Source: Adiantum capillus-veneris (Eukaryota > Streptophyta > Polypodiopsida > Polypodiales > Pteridaceae). From it: a stretch of 60,000 nt of DNA. Position 1 is the first letter of the stretch, and the number at the start of each line of letters is the position of its first letter. Positions 33,990-45,799 of this stretch are shown piece by piece. The notes under the pieces were generated by a model. That model was not told where the DNA came from. It saw only the letters and a program-made list of their open reading frames with translations, and searched no databases. A program made the translations under genes and the position numbers. The stretch is from assembly GCA_014529385.2 (NCBI GenBank), contig CM043955.1:136660108-136720107 (forward strand), in the 5' to 3' direction.

Positions 33990-35218
33990 ATGGCTTACAA
34001 TAACCAAGAGAGTAGAATGAACATTGATAACTTTGATTTTGCACATGAACGTGCTAATTATGATGCCTCCATGTTTGTTAATTATCTTGTTACTAGGTTG
34101 CAACAAGCTATGGGCAACCCCTCTTTGCAAGACGAAGTTACTCAACAACTTCGTGCTTATGGGATTTTCTTTCCTCTCAAAGAGGAGAGAGAGCTTAGGA
34201 GGCCTCTTAGTGAGACCTCCAAAAGAAGACCCTCTTCCATACGAGAGGAGGAATCCAAAGAACGAGAAAGTAATGACTCCCTAGGTTCCTCAAAAGATGT
34301 GGCTCGATGAAGATGGCAGTCTAGACAATCGTCAACTCCTCCCAAGAGGAAATGGTTAATCCATAGTCTTTCTCCTCGTCACTCTAAAAGGGAAGACAGG
34401 AAACAAAGGAAGAAAAGGTCAAGAAAGAGGTCATTCTCTTCTCCTTCTTCTTCACCTTCCTCCTCTACCGATGAAAGCTATGGCTATTCTCCTAGAGAAT
34501 ACAAGAGGGGAGGACATCGCAAATCTTACCCTGCATGGCGAAGGTCACAAAAGTTAAGAAGTTCAAAGAGGGAGGAAAGAGTACAACACCGACAAAGTAT
34601 TGGCTTTCATCCAACAATTTGGTGCGGCCTTTGGAGACGAGGGCTTCATGGAGTCCTCCAAGATACACCATGTAGCTATGCACTTCCAAAAATCGGCTCA
34701 TCAATCATGGGCTAGCCTTTGTGGCAACGACAAAGCCCCAAAGACATGGAAAAATCTACGAGTTTCCATCATGAAGCAATTCCTTGCAAGTGGTGCAAAG
34801 GACAAAGTGCTTACCAAATGGTGAAGTTTAAAGCTTCTCTCTCATGAGTCTATCCACAAATATGTGGACAAGTTTGGGATTTACATCTCAAGACTACTAT
34901 CTTTCAAAAAATATACTTTGCCGTGCAAAAGAAACAATTTTGTGCGAGATTACCCAAAGAGATGGCCGAGTATGTCAACTCTCAACGGCCTAGTTCTATC
35001 ACCAAAGTAATCCACCACACCATGGTTGCTTCGTGCATCAATTTCCAACAAGGGGCCAGACAGAATATCAAGCCCATGGAAAGTAAAGACAAAAGTGATG
35101 CCAAGGGGAAAACCAATGCCCAAAATTCTTACAAGGCTATTCCAATAACAACAACAATTGGTCCAAGGAGAAGGGAGTTAACAAAGGTAAATATAAACTC
35201 TCTCCTAAAGAGATAGAA
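33990..35218 (+). pseudogene. Gypsy gag, several frames
   Basis: The ATG at 33990 opens MAYNNQESRMNIDNFDFAH, followed by a Leu/Gln-rich helix and a Glu/Arg/Ser-rich segment, and stops at 34308-34310. In-frame Ser/Arg-rich sequence continues afterwards. The capsid core reappears in another frame at 34600-34824 (FQKSAHQSWASL, KTWKNLRVSIMKQF), where the W..L and F...F pattern fits the retrotransposon gag domain. It continues past a TGA (SHESIHKYVDKF), then shifts again at 34923-35216 (ARLPKEMAEYVNSQRP). At least two frameshifts and two stops rule out function. A longer frame from 33849 also exists, but its first 47 codons look like leader. Confidence 0.75.
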
Positions 35219-35229
35219 TCTTTTAGTAA

Positions 35230-35763
35230 GGACCATAAATGTTTTAAGTGTGGGGAGCAAGGCCATGGTTATCGTCCTTGCCCTAAGAGAATTTTCCGCA
35301 ATGAGACTCCTAGAGTCTCTATGTTTGAAGCTCCAAAAGAGGATGCCCATTGCCAAGGATTTCTCCTTTCCTATGCTTGGGGAAAGATACAAGAGCATGA
35401 TGCCTTTATTTTGCTTAACCCTAGTTCAACTCACAACTTCATATCCACGGAGTTGACCACTAAGCTAGGCATACAAGCCCACAAGATGGGAGATGCATTG
35501 AAAGCCAATGGAGCTATCAAGGGGCAAGACGTCTCAGTTACTTCTTTCATTGGAAAATTAAGGCTTCATGTCCAAAGCTATTTGGACAAAGAGGATTTCT
35601 TTATCTTCCCTCTCAAACATGAGCATGTTATCGTTGGGGCACCATGTTTTAAGCGCATGGCTTCCAACATGAAGTTCCTTGAAAGGAGAACCTACTTCAC
35701 CTACAAGGAAAAGAGCATGTACATAGATGCTAATGAGTTGGGGAACACCATATCCGTGCAATA
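35230..35763 (+). pseudogene. Gypsy zinc knuckle and aspartic protease
   Basis: The plus strand reads CFKCGEQGHGYRPC (C-x2-C-x4-H-x4-C) at about 35239-35280. After a spacer, FILLNPSSTHNFISTEL occupies the place of the protease flap and active site. The usual D-S/T-G is N-P-S here, so the catalytic Asp is replaced by Asn and the protease is predicted to be inactive. EHVIVGAPCFKRM resembles the conserved I-L-G-x-P/W strand. The frame 35321-35763 is open to a TAA at 35762. Confidence 0.75.
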
Positions 35764-35999
35764 AAGGGAATCAAGAGTAATTATAGTTGTCTAATTTTCT
35801 AAAAGGATTCCAAGATTTGATGGCATCCCTAGTGAGCTATCTCTAAAATGAGGGATGATGACCATGCAAATGAGCTCCTATCAAGAAGCTCACCACCTAA
35901 CAAGCCTCCTAAATCGAGTTGCACAAGCTCAACAAGAGGAGATCATGAGGCAAATGCATGAATTCGTTCCAAAAAAAACGGGGGGGGGGGAATGATGAG

Positions 36000-36920
36000 G
36001 TCTAGCTCCTCTCCATTTCGTTCACCATTGCTTTTAGTGCAAAAGAAAGACAACACATATCACATGTGTGTCGACTATAGAGCACTAAATAAGATCACTA
36101 TAAAAAAATAGATTTCGTGTGCCACGGGTAGAAAATCTATTTGATAATTTACAAGTTTTGGCTTGACAAATGCTCCAGACGTATTCAAACTCATGATGGA
36201 CAAAAATCTTCAGGCCATCCAAATTCTCTTGAAGAGTACAAGCAACACCTCCAGGTAACCTTTCAAGTTGTGAGAGAGAATAAGCTTTTCATTAATAAAA
36301 AGAAAAGTGATTTGTTTTCTACAAGAGATTCAATACTTAGGTCACATTATCTCTAAAGATGGCACCCGTATAGATGCAACAAAGTTAGAGGTAATAAAAA
36401 GATGGCCTAATCCAAGGAATCTACAAGAGGTACGAAGCTTTGTAGGTATGTGTGCCCATTACATGACTTAACAAAAAAAGAACGTTGAGTGTTCATGGAC
36501 TGCAAAAGTGCGAGAAGATTTTGAGAAGTTTATCTCTCAACGTGTGTTCACACTACTAGATCTCTCAAAGCCATTTGAGGTCCAATCTGATGCTTGTGGT
36601 GATTGCCTTGGAGCTATTTTGCTTCAAGAAGGGCATGCCATAGCATATGAGAGTCAAAGACTCAACTTCAATAAGTGAGTATTGGGCAAATACAAAAATA
36701 AGCTATTAGCTATTCTATATGCCCTAAACACGTGAAAACACTATCTCTTGGGGACTCAATTCATCGTACGAATGGATCACAAAGCCTCAAGAACTTCATG
36801 ACACAAACCACGCTCTCCGACAAACAAATGAGGTGGATTTTTTTTTTATAGCAATTTGAATTTCATATTGCTCACATTGTTGGCAAGCACAATCAAGTGG
36901 TCGATGCACTTTCACAACGA
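36000..36920 (+). pseudogene. Gypsy reverse transcriptase and RNase H remnants
   Basis: Recognisable pieces in shifting frames: [22 protein letters not shown] (shown in part; the V-D-Y-R-A-L-N motif follows), a fragment of FGLTNAP-type sequence near 36160, then a direct jump to SLEEYKQHLQVTFQVVREN near 36220. The Y-x-D-D catalytic block that belongs between them is deleted. FVGMCAHYM and the RNase H segment PFEVQSDACGDCLGAILLQ (36580-36640) follow. Multiple stops are present. Confidence 0.7.
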
Positions 36921-38096
36921 CCAAGGATAAATGTGGTGTCTATAGCAACTCACAATGATCTATCTTTTATGATAGATGAGTATGCTACTGACCAAGACTT
37001 TATGTATGTAATTACAGCCTTTGCAATAGGAAAGAAACAAGAATCATTCACCTTGAAGGATGGTTATCTTCCAAATGGAAATAGGCTATGTGTTAATCAC
37101 CCATATAATACAAAAGTCATGTATGAATCCCATACTTATCCTTATGGGGGGCAAAGAGGGATTACATAGTCTACTCTTCGAGGAGTAGAAATGAATTTTT
37201 GTTGGTCTACCATGAAAAGTAAACATACAAGAGTATTTTTTAAAATGCGTGGTATACCAAAAGTTAAAAATTGGTTGAGGGAAGCAACTTGGATTGTTTC
37301 AGTTGACAGGCTTAACAAGAAAACAGACTCTATGCTTGACATCAAATGGCAACCCTCTTCAGATCTCAAATTTTCAAGAATCATGGATTTCCAACATCTA
37401 TAGTGTCGGACAAAGATCCTAGAATGACCAAAATAATTTCTAGAAGGGTCTCTTTTGGAATCTAAGAAGTAGATTAAATTTCTCTTTCGGCCTATCATCC
37501 ACAAACGGATGACCAAAGTGAAATAACTAATCTAATGATCCTTGAATCTACTAAAAGCCTATGTCATGGAAGTAGATCAATGTTCTCAATGATAGAAGTA
37601 CCTACCTCTTATAGAGTATGCGTAAAATGACATTGTATGCACTTCTATGGGGAAAGCACCTTTCGAGGTTAAAGAGGGAAGATCCAAAAGTCCCTTACTA
37701 CTTCAATTACAGGGGAAGATCTTCGTTGTCTGCTGATGAATATAACTGAGACCTACAAGAATCTTTTCCAAAGGTTAAAGGGGTTATATCCATCTCATAG
37801 GAAAGGCAAAAAGGGCTGCTTCTTATAAGCACAAAAGAGCCTTAGCCTTTAAGGAAAATGATTGGGTCTTGCTAAAGTTTCTAAAGGCTCATCGAGGCAT
37901 ACTACGGGCAAGAGTCCTATGGACCACCAAGAGTATGATGCTAAACTAGCAAAAAGATACTATGGTCCTTAAAATTCTTAAGCCAGTCAATGATATGGCT
38001 TATCAATTGAAGTTGCCCAACCATTGGCTCATGCACCATGTTTTCCAGGAGAACCTACATATGCCTTACAAAGGAGCGCCATCAAAAGAAGCAAGA
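36897..38096 (+). pseudogene. Gypsy integrase remnant
   Basis: VVDALSQRPRINVVS marks the RNase H-integrase junction. After 37169 the frame is lost. The stretch with VSDKDPRMTK (about 37407) and AYHPQTDDQSEITN (about 37484-37525) parallels SDRDPRMTS and GQSEIAN of the copy at 10.7 kb. In the latter motif the Gly of DGQSE is Asp. The C-terminal part (37962-38060) reads LKILKPVNDMAYQLKLPNHW. Stops and small indels occur throughout. Confidence 0.75.
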
Positions 38097-38320
38097 GTTG
38101 TTGCAGACCCTCCAAAAATCAAAGATAAAGAAGAAGTACTTTAACTTGAGTCCATCCTATGACACGAAGACAAGGTATTAAGAAACGGTAAGATTATTTG
38201 AAAATATCTTATTATGTTTAAGAATTATTCTTTTAAAGATGCTAGATGAATGCAAAGAACCTAGCTTAAGGATAATATGAACCTTGTCAATGCTTACAAT
38301 GTTGCCTTAGAGTAAGTATA
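38097..38320 (+). pseudogene. Chromodomain-like tail, second copy
   Basis: It parallels 17010-17215: an acidic stretch, stop (TAA), ESIL, stop (TGA), HEDKVL, then KYLIMFKNYSFKDAR, stop, and LKDNMNLVNAYN. The aromatic and K-N-Y positions of the chromodomain core are visible. Two of the stops lie at the same codons as in the other copy. Confidence 0.6.
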
Positions 38321-38612
38321 GGAAAATGCATTTTAAATGGAAAATGTTTTTGTCTTATAAGACTAGTTGTCTTTTTATTGTGCACAAATTTAAAAGTATA
38401 CATGCTTAGAATCATGTTTGTGGTGACGACGTCTCCCAAACACCAAGTAGAACTTGTCACTCTACTTTGGAAGTATGATGTGGACTAAAGAGCAGACATG
38501 CTTGCGGCGGCAGCTACATGTCCCAAGCACCAAGTGGACCAGTCATCCATCTTGGAATGATGTCGTAGGGTAAAAAGGGATCCTCTACACGCTAAGAAAC
38601 ATGCACTAATGA

Positions 38613-40135
38613 CAGAGATGGTTACATCTCAATAGGGGTCCAAAAGGAGGTAGTCTATCAAAGAGCAATGTGCAACTAATGAAGCTTAAAAGACCTTAGG
38701 GTTAGCTTTATTAAATACCTCCAATGGTTAGTGTTAAAAGTCCTTTGACCTTAAGCAAGCTAGGGCTGAGCTTGAGGTGGGAACCCCACCTAAACTTAAG
38801 CAAGATAGGGCTGTGCTTGAGGTGGGAACCTTAAGCAAGCTAGGGTTGTGCTTGAGGTGGGAACTCGACCTAAATCTAAGCAAGCTAGAGCTGTGCTTGA
38901 TGTGGGAACCCAACCTAAACTTAAGCAAGCTAAGGCTGTGCTTGAGGTGGGAACCCCACCTAAGGTGCTTGTCATGCTTGATGACTAAGGTACTTTAGGT
39001 ACTTGTCACATTTAATGAGGAAGTTGCTTGAGAAGATTCCTATGCATGGGGGGTAAGATGCTTGAGTCAAAAAGAGAACGTACTCACTTAATGAGGAAGT
39101 TGCTTGAGAAACTTCCTATGCATAAAAATCTCAAAGTTAGGGAAATTCTAAAAGAGCACATGGGACACATGTCAGACTCTCACTAAGCTTAACCACATGG
39201 TGTGCTTGAATGCTATTGGTTGGGCTAAAGAGGGGTCCAATGAGATTCTACTTCCATCTTACAAATATCTAGATATTTTCAAGCTCTCTCTCTCTAAGGG
39301 GTAAGGAGAACACTTGTCAAAAGACTACCCATATGCTTGATTGCACGCTGGATGTGATTGGCTAAGGGGAGAGGGGTCCAATGAGCTTGTAGCAAGTAGA
39401 ATTTTTGCCCAAAGCAAGAAAGGGGGGTGCTAACACAAACACACTCATTTGCAAGGCTATTCTCACTTGGTGAAAGTTGAGGAACACCACCTCCTTCTCC
39501 AATCTTGTGAGAGTGAAAGCCTACACCAACACTCTTGGCTATGGAATGAAAATCCAACCACGAGCTGTGCTTCAATGCTTAAGCTTGCCATGTTCTCGAT
39601 ATTCATTACTATACTATTATATATAATAGCAAGAAGAGTAATGATAAGTGAGGAACTATTTCTTTCTCCTTTGGAATGTTTCTTCTTCCTCTTGCCTATC
39701 CTCATTCCCCGCTAGCTCTCTCCACCTTCGAAGGTGTTTGAGGCCTTGGGACTGAGGCTTGGGATAGTTAATGCTTTCTTCAAGTTTATGTTATGCTTGT
39801 GATGCATGAAGCTTTCCATCTTCATTGCATCACTTAGGTTACAAGGAACACAAAGATTGTATTGTACCAATGTCTCTTGATGGGAGAAACTATAATACAA
39901 ATGCCTATTGGAGGGGGGACCGGCTCCATATGAATCCGATCGTCAACTATTGTCATGTTCTCTAAACTCTCTCTGTTGCAAAAGTATTATTCATGCCAAG
40001 TTAACTAGGTACTATGTTTATGTTGCTACCATCAATTAAGTTCACCCGCTATGCTCACAAAGTAATCTCTCAAAAGTGCTTCACCTAATTTCCTAATTCC
40101 GCTATTCTCAAAGTTCATAGGCCATTTCCATTACA
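38613..40135 (+). repeat. 3' LTR with internal minisatellite
   Basis: The left end (TGACAGAG at 38613) is placed by comparison with the LTR at 17570, and the right end is ATTACA at 40135. U3 contains GGACACATGTCAG and ACACTTGTCA cores, each followed by ATTGG and CCAATGAG boxes. A perfect 16-bp palindrome (AAATATCTAGATATTT) lies at 39263-39278. The LTR abuts copia coding sequence at 40136. Confidence 0.75.
38751..38962 (+). repeat. Minisatellite, about five 45-bp units
   Basis: Units start TTAAGCAAGCTAGGGCTGTG, continue with GCTTGAGGTGGGAACC, and most end CCCACCTAAAC. One unit lacks the last 11 or so bases. A related, shorter-period array lies at 9690-9795 in the LTR there. Confidence 0.9.
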
Positions 40136-40922
40136 TGAGGTAGCCAACAACAGTTTGGTAAAGAGTGACATAAGAAGGATCGCCAGCATCATGTAGACTC
40201 AACTTCAAACCTGTTTCCATGGGAGTGGCAATAGGTTTGCAATCCTCAAGTCCAAATTTACATAGAAATGTCTCTATGTAACTTTTCTGACACAAGGAAA
40301 TACCACCATCACACTGCTTAAACTGTATGCCCAAATAATGATATGACAACCCCAAATCTTTCATCTTGAAAGTAGCATTCAAATCAGCCTTAAATTCAAC
40401 AACATGTCTCTCATTTGGTCCAATGATCAGCAAATCATCTACATAAAGAACCACAATGAGAAGTACATCACCCTCACGCTTTACATACAATGTGTTTTCT
40501 GTTGGACTATTACGAAAGCCTTGCTTGACCAAATGAGTGTTAGATTTCTCATACCAAGCACGAGGAGATTGATTCAACCCATACAAAGCCTTGTTAAATT
40601 TGCACACTTTGCCCTCTTGTCCTTTCTTGACAAAACCATGAGGCTGCGTTACGTAAACTTCCTCAAATATGTGACAATTCAAGAAAGCAGTAACAATGTC
40701 TGATTGATGTACATCCCAACCAAAATTAGCTGCCAATGCACATAGAAAACATACAGTAGTCATACGACAAGTGGGAGAAAAAGTCTCTTCATAATCTATG
40801 CCTTTTTGCTGTGCATAACCCTTTGCAACAAGTCGAGCCTTATCGCAATCGATCTCACCATCCGGCTTGCATTTCAACTTGTAAACCCACTTTGTACCAA
40901 TGGCCTTTTTGCCAGAAGGCAA
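40136..40922 (-). pseudogene. Copia reverse transcriptase, truncated
   Basis: Minus-strand frame from 40922: GTKWVYKLKC, ARLVAKGYAQQKGIDYEETF, VHQSDIVTAFLNCHIFEEVY (motif A; usual Asp-Val-K replaced by D-I-V), YGLNQSPRAWYEK, and LYVDDLLIIG (Y-V-D-D intact). Primer-grip-like SYHYLGIQF and IATPME follow. It ends at the junction with the LTR, so RNase H is missing. Confidence 0.9.
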
Positions 40923-41429
40923 ATCACATAAAGTTCATGTGTCATTTTGTATAAGTGCATCATATTCTGATTGCATGGTAGCCATCCAAGTTTTTGAATT
41001 CTGTGCTTCGTCAAAAGACGGCTCCTCAACATCATGTAAGCTAGACACATCCAACGCATAACAATATGATGCATAAGATGCATGGTGAGAGCTTGAACGA
41101 GTACAATCAGACAAAGGTGCATCCAATTTGCTGTCACGCAAAGTTTGCACCAGCCATTTTGGCTTACCTCTAGCCTGCTCATTTTCAGCCCTTTCCTCAT
41201 CAAGTACATCATGTACATCTGCATCAGTGACAGGCTGATCTTTAACATTTTTAGAAACCCCCATAGGCTGTACATTTGCCTCATTGGAACTTACATTCAT
41301 ATTTCCACCACTGAAAAGAGGCAACAAAGTGTCATAAATGTCCTGTGAGCCTACATTACTGTCTCTAGTACATGACAACAAGAGCTGAACAGAATCTTCC
41401 ACAAACACTACATTCACTGAAACCAGAAT

Positions 41430-42415
41430 TCATTTTGTTTGTGGATGATACAACTTGTAACCTTTGCTTTCAGCACTATAACCAACAAAAATACAATTGA
41501 AAGCCTTATCATCCAATTTTTTGCGCTGTGTTTGTGGCACCAAAGCATATGCCAAACAACCAAAAACACGCATGTGCTGAATAGAAGGCTTTCTATCATG
41601 CCATGCTTCATATGGAGTAATAGTCTGCAAAGATTTCGTAGGACACCTGTTTAGTCCATAAGTGGCACACATGATGGCCTCAAGCCAAAAAGAATGCGAC
41701 AAAGCTTGATTTTTGACCATACATCGTGTCATTTCCGTAAGTGACATGTTTTTCCTCTCAGCTTCACCATTTTGTTGAGGTGTATAAGGCACTGTACATT
41801 GGTGTTTTATCCCACGACTAACGAGAAATGCATGAATTCATGAGACATATACTCCCCCCCTCGATTGGAACGGAGGGTGCCCATAGTACATTTCGAGACA
41901 TTTTCAGCCATAGCCAGAAATTTTTTAAAGCACATAAAAACTTCGGACTTCTCTTTAAGCGGAAATACCCATGCATGCCTGGAGTAATCATCAATGAAAG
42001 TCACGAAGTAAAGGTAATTGCCCAAGGATGGAGTTTGCTTGGGCCCACAAACATCACTATGCACAAGCTGCAACCCGCATGTGGTCCGAACTGAACCATC
42101 CTTTTGAAACATAGAACGTTGCATCTTACCCAAAATACAACCTTCACAAACATGTTTGACAGGTGCTTCAAGAGGCGGCAAAGAAGCAACGATATCATAT
42201 TTTTGCAAACGCAGCAAACTGGCAAAATTCAGATGACCAAAACGTGCATGCCAAAGTTTTGCATCTGAAATAGCCCTTGAATCTGCAACAACATTTGCAA
42301 AATTTTGTCCACACTTATCATAAAAAGTGAGGTTATATAGCCCACGGCACAAAAGCCCAGATGCAACAATTTCATCACCAAAACTGAGATCATGAACTGT
42401 ACATCTGTCATCCAC
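41430..42415 (-). pseudogene. Copia integrase, catalytic Asp changed
   Basis: The first segment (42415-41807) holds LWHARFGHLNFASLLRL and HVCEGCILGKMQR (HHCC zinc site), LVHSDVCGPKQT (first catalytic Asp), FIDDYSRHAWVF, and LRSNRGGEYMS, where the second catalytic Asp is Asn. After a frameshift near 41807-41820 the second segment (41792-41430) gives YTPQQNGEAERKNMS with the Glu, and the C-terminal strand NCIFVGYSAESKGYKLY. The D-to-N change and the shift predict no activity. Confidence 0.9.
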
Positions 42416-43756
42416 AACTTTGACTACAAGTCAGCGTAGCAAGTGCAGATACAGATAAAAGATTCTTCTTGATCCCAGGTACATAAAGTGAATCAACAAG
42501 TGTGAAAGAACTGCCATTTGCAGCAGTAAGCACAATCTTTTCAACTCCTTAAACCGGATAAGAGGCATTTTTGGCACAAGTGACTGAATTTCCATGAGGG
42601 ACAGACTCGAGAGAGGTGAACAATTCACGATGTGAGGTAATGTGCTTTGTAGCACCACTGTCAAAATACCACACACGTGAATCTGCAGCAACGGACAAGC
42701 ATGCATCATGGACAGTAGGATTGTAAGTGCACTCTGCGCTAAAAGCCCATTCTGCATCAACATCAACATTACAGTCTCCTTTTATAGAATACTCAACAAC
42801 GGTTGCATTTGTAGTGAAACCAGCATTTGCAGTGGAACCACCCTCTTTCTTCTTAGCGTCTTTGGCCTTCAACTTAGGACACTGCTTGATCAAGTGATCA
42901 TTAGCTTTAAAATAATGGCAACGCATCTTCTTTGCCCTGATACCAGAATTTCCAGACGAATTGCTGCCAATAGAAGCATTAGGAACAAAACTCACAGAAG
43001 AACAATAAGAAGTAGATGCATTGATGTTACCACCCTTTCTTTGAGAAGCAATAAAAGCCTGTTCAACTGCACGCTGCCTAGTATTGTTTTTTATGGAAAG
43101 TGACTCTTGCAATAGCAATGTGCATAATGCATCAAACTTGACAACTTCAGGATTTCCTTGGGTCATGAGTCTCCAAGTACTAGCAAAAGTCTGGTAGGAA
43201 TCTGGTAATGCATCAAGAACAGTCTGCACAAGAGAACTGTCTGAAATGACTTCACCTACAGAAATAAGTTGCTCATTGATATCCTTGACACCAGCAAGGA
43301 AAGTTTCCATATCATCTTCCTCATGCATAATCTTCGAATCCAACTCTTTACGCAGCAAAGCAATTTTAGCCTCATTGTGACTTGCATAAAGACCAGCCAA
43401 TATATCCCAAGCCTGTTTTGCAGATTTTGCTGAACGAATGTGAGGAACAATGGTGCACTTCACAGACAACGCAATCAATGCATGAGCCTGCGCATCCTTT
43501 ACATCCCAATGAGATTGTTGTGTCATAGGCAAAACAACTCTAATAGCAGCAATCCTTGCAACAAGACCTGCAACATCCTCAACATCGCCTGCATCCTCAG
43601 AACCAGGACGTACATCAATGCCCTGCACAATATTCCAGACCCCTTTGACAGAAGAACATGTTGCATCATGTAAGCCCACATAGGGTAATTGTCCCCATCC
43701 AACCTGTCCTCAGTAGCAGCAAACATCCTGAACACATCTGTGTTGTTGTCAGCCAT
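42416..43756 (-). pseudogene. Copia gag and protease
   Basis: ATG at 43756 gives MADNNTDVFRMFAATEDRLD and DNYPMWAYMM. A frameshift near 43660 leads to the capsid (IRSAKSAKQAWDILAGLY, DALPDSYQTFAST). The zinc knuckle reads CHYFKANDHLIKQC with the second Cys replaced by Phe. The protease follows with VWYFDSGATKHITSH (D-S-G intact). Another shift near 42550 precedes the integrase. Confidence 0.85.
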
Positions 43757-44104
43757 GGTAAATGATACACCTGATATGAAAACTACCCTAAAAGAGGAGA
43801 AATGAAGCGGGAACAACACGTGCTATACAACACAAACCGTAGAAGACTGTAAGGAACTTGTTATGCAAAAAATGGCACTAACAAAAATTCTACACAAAAT
43901 GACGAAATAGCCTATGCAGTACTGTTTGCAGTGGAAACGGAGGCCGAAATGAGCCCGAATAAAAAATTTGAGCAGACTAAGCTCTACGAGGTTTCCCGAA
44001 ATTTTTGTCGACCTGCGAACGCTTGCCAAAGCTCACTAAAATCAGAGAAAGTGAGCAGGTGTGTGCTGGAGTAGCTGGCGACTAAGCTCGGGAAGACGCA
44101 ACCT

Positions 44105-44116
44105 GCTCTGATACCA
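44105..44116 (-). promoter_or_regulatory. Copia primer-binding site
   Basis: Minus-strand TGGTATCAGAGC lies just inside the proposed LTR end (TTCCA at 44122). Initiator tRNA-Met type. Confidence 0.92.
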
Positions 44117-44121
44117 ATTTT

Positions 44122-44458
44122 TGGAATTAGGGTTGCAGAGAAACACACATAGCTTGGAGAAGACAAAGGAATCTCAAGGCACACAATAGAGAGTGTGTTA
44201 CTTAGTGTGTAATGGAAAGATAAATAGCCCTAGAGTGATGGACATATATACAATGCACGGGGAAAAAACCTCCTAAAGAGGGAAAAAATGCCCCAGCGGT
44301 CCTAGTGTGTTCACACACATCACTACCACATGTATATGGTAACATTTTCTTGGAGCAGTCACTAGCAGTACCTTCTATAGATGATGATTGTGCAACTTGT
44401 GGGTTGGCTGGGTTGAGGAGATTCTTGATAGAGCTAGATTCACTTTCAACAGACAACA
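44122..44458 (-). repeat. Copia 5' LTR
   Basis: On the minus strand it starts TGTTGTCTGTTG and ends CCCTAATTCCA directly before the PBS, about 337 bp. There is no second copy in the window for comparison, so the outer boundary (TG at 44458) is judged from the TG...CA rule only. Confidence 0.65.
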
Positions 44459-45794
44459 TTGTACTTCGCGGACGTCTTTCGGGGGTAGTGGTTGGATGAT
44501 AATGTGGCGCCTTCTATTGTTCGACCTCAGAGTTTTGGTGATGCCCTATTTTGTAGGCACCTACATGCCTATGTTGAACATATCGCATATCCCCTATTAT
44601 TTTAAAGGACGATGCACTTACTTATGTTGACATTGGAGATTTCAGCCATGTAGAGGACAAAGCCGTGCTATCTGTACTTTTGATTCCGTGAATTCTACCT
44701 TTGCTCATGGACTATTTCATACAATGAATTGTATGCATGCCCTATTCTCATCGCACTATAATACCATGGTGTTATCCATGGTGGCTCATTCTATTTGATT
44801 CAATAACCAATATTTTGAGTGAAGTAGCACCATGAAAATCTAGATAGCTTGTCACATAAGCTTTGGACCCTTGGAGCTTGACCTGTCAATCTCACTGACA
44901 TCATTGCTGTAATAGATAAAAATTTGAAGTGGATGATTATATATATACCATCTTGCTTATGTATACTATTATTTTATTATTTTTAAACTTTTAATCCTAT
45001 TGAGATCATACATCAATTATCTTCAACTTCTTGACTCTTACTAGGAATTACTATTAGAAACACTTTTCTCTTTATATTATATCCTTGGCAAACACTGTTC
45101 CTAAACCTGCCAAGCAAGAATGGAATCTAGATCAAGACACTTGGATATCTAAATCAGATGTGTTTTAAGACAAAGTCCATTAGCGACATAGAAGCCTTGC
45201 ACAAGACAATATTAATGTAAATAGAGATTGGAAAATAGTTTAAAAACTACCTTGAATAGCATATGCAGTGCAATGATTGTGATTGTTTTTAACAAGTATA
45301 AAGCACATTATGAAAGACTCTGTGGCTCCTTTTTGCAACCTTGTCAAGTATTATATTCATAATTGGTTTATGCTTTTAACTTGAAAAAGTAGAGACTTCT
45401 AATTGATCATATCTTCAAATACTCCCACTATAAGCTTGATTTTCTTGCAGTTCCAAATTGATGTCGACCTACACTACATAGTTTTTGCACGTCTCCCTAA
45501 TAAGTTGAGGTTATGAAACGCATTTGTGGGACTACAATTTTATGGTACTTACAAATTTTTGAAACATTTTTTTCCTTTTATCATATTTAAATGACTCATT
45601 CTTATATTTTTCTCGTTGATTGTTGATTACATTGAAAGGGGTCAAACATAGGTAATAAGGACGATTTTGCTATTGACATTCATTCTTATGATTATGTGGA
45701 ACATAACTTGTGGCCGTGAATTGAGAATAAACATCCAGCTGAAAGGAACACACATCAATGCTAAGATTGCAACTAACATGGCAAAGATCAAGAG
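44459..45794. other. Intergenic or old element DNA, nothing recognised
   Basis: AT-rich sequence without a protein-like frame. By orientation it could be the continuation of the chromovirus interior whose LTR lies at 54837-55272 (minus), but I see no similarity to confirm that. Confidence 0.4.
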
Positions 45795-45799
45795 AATAT
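45795..45799 (+). repeat. Target-site duplication AATAT (left copy)
   Basis: AATAT precedes TGTTAACC at 45800 and recurs at 54468-54472 after the 3' LTR. Confidence 0.85.

Larger units (their letters stand above)
29829..40135 (+). mobile_element. Ty3/gypsy chromovirus-type element, heavily decayed
   Basis: 5' LTR (truncated at its left) 29829-30966, PBS at 30968-30980, a 3-kb leader, gag (33990-35218), zinc knuckle and protease (35230-35763), RT/RNase H remnants (36000-36920), integrase (36897-38060), a chromodomain-like tail (38097-38320), and 3' LTR (38613-40135). The shared part of the LTRs (29829-30966 and 38997-40135) is highly similar, with scattered substitutions and one-base indels. 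The coding region is far more degraded than the relative at 10433-19122. No target-site duplication is recoverable because the left end is lost. Confidence 0.85.
40136..44458 (-). mobile_element. Ty1/copia element, 3' end missing
   Basis: On the minus strand: 5' LTR about 44122-44458, PBS 44105-44116, gag from 43756, protease, integrase, and RT as far as LYQTVVGYLM at 40131. RNase H and the 3' LTR are absent; the chromovirus LTR ends exactly at the break (40135/40136). Several frameshifts and catalytic substitutions show it is dead. Confidence 0.88.
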
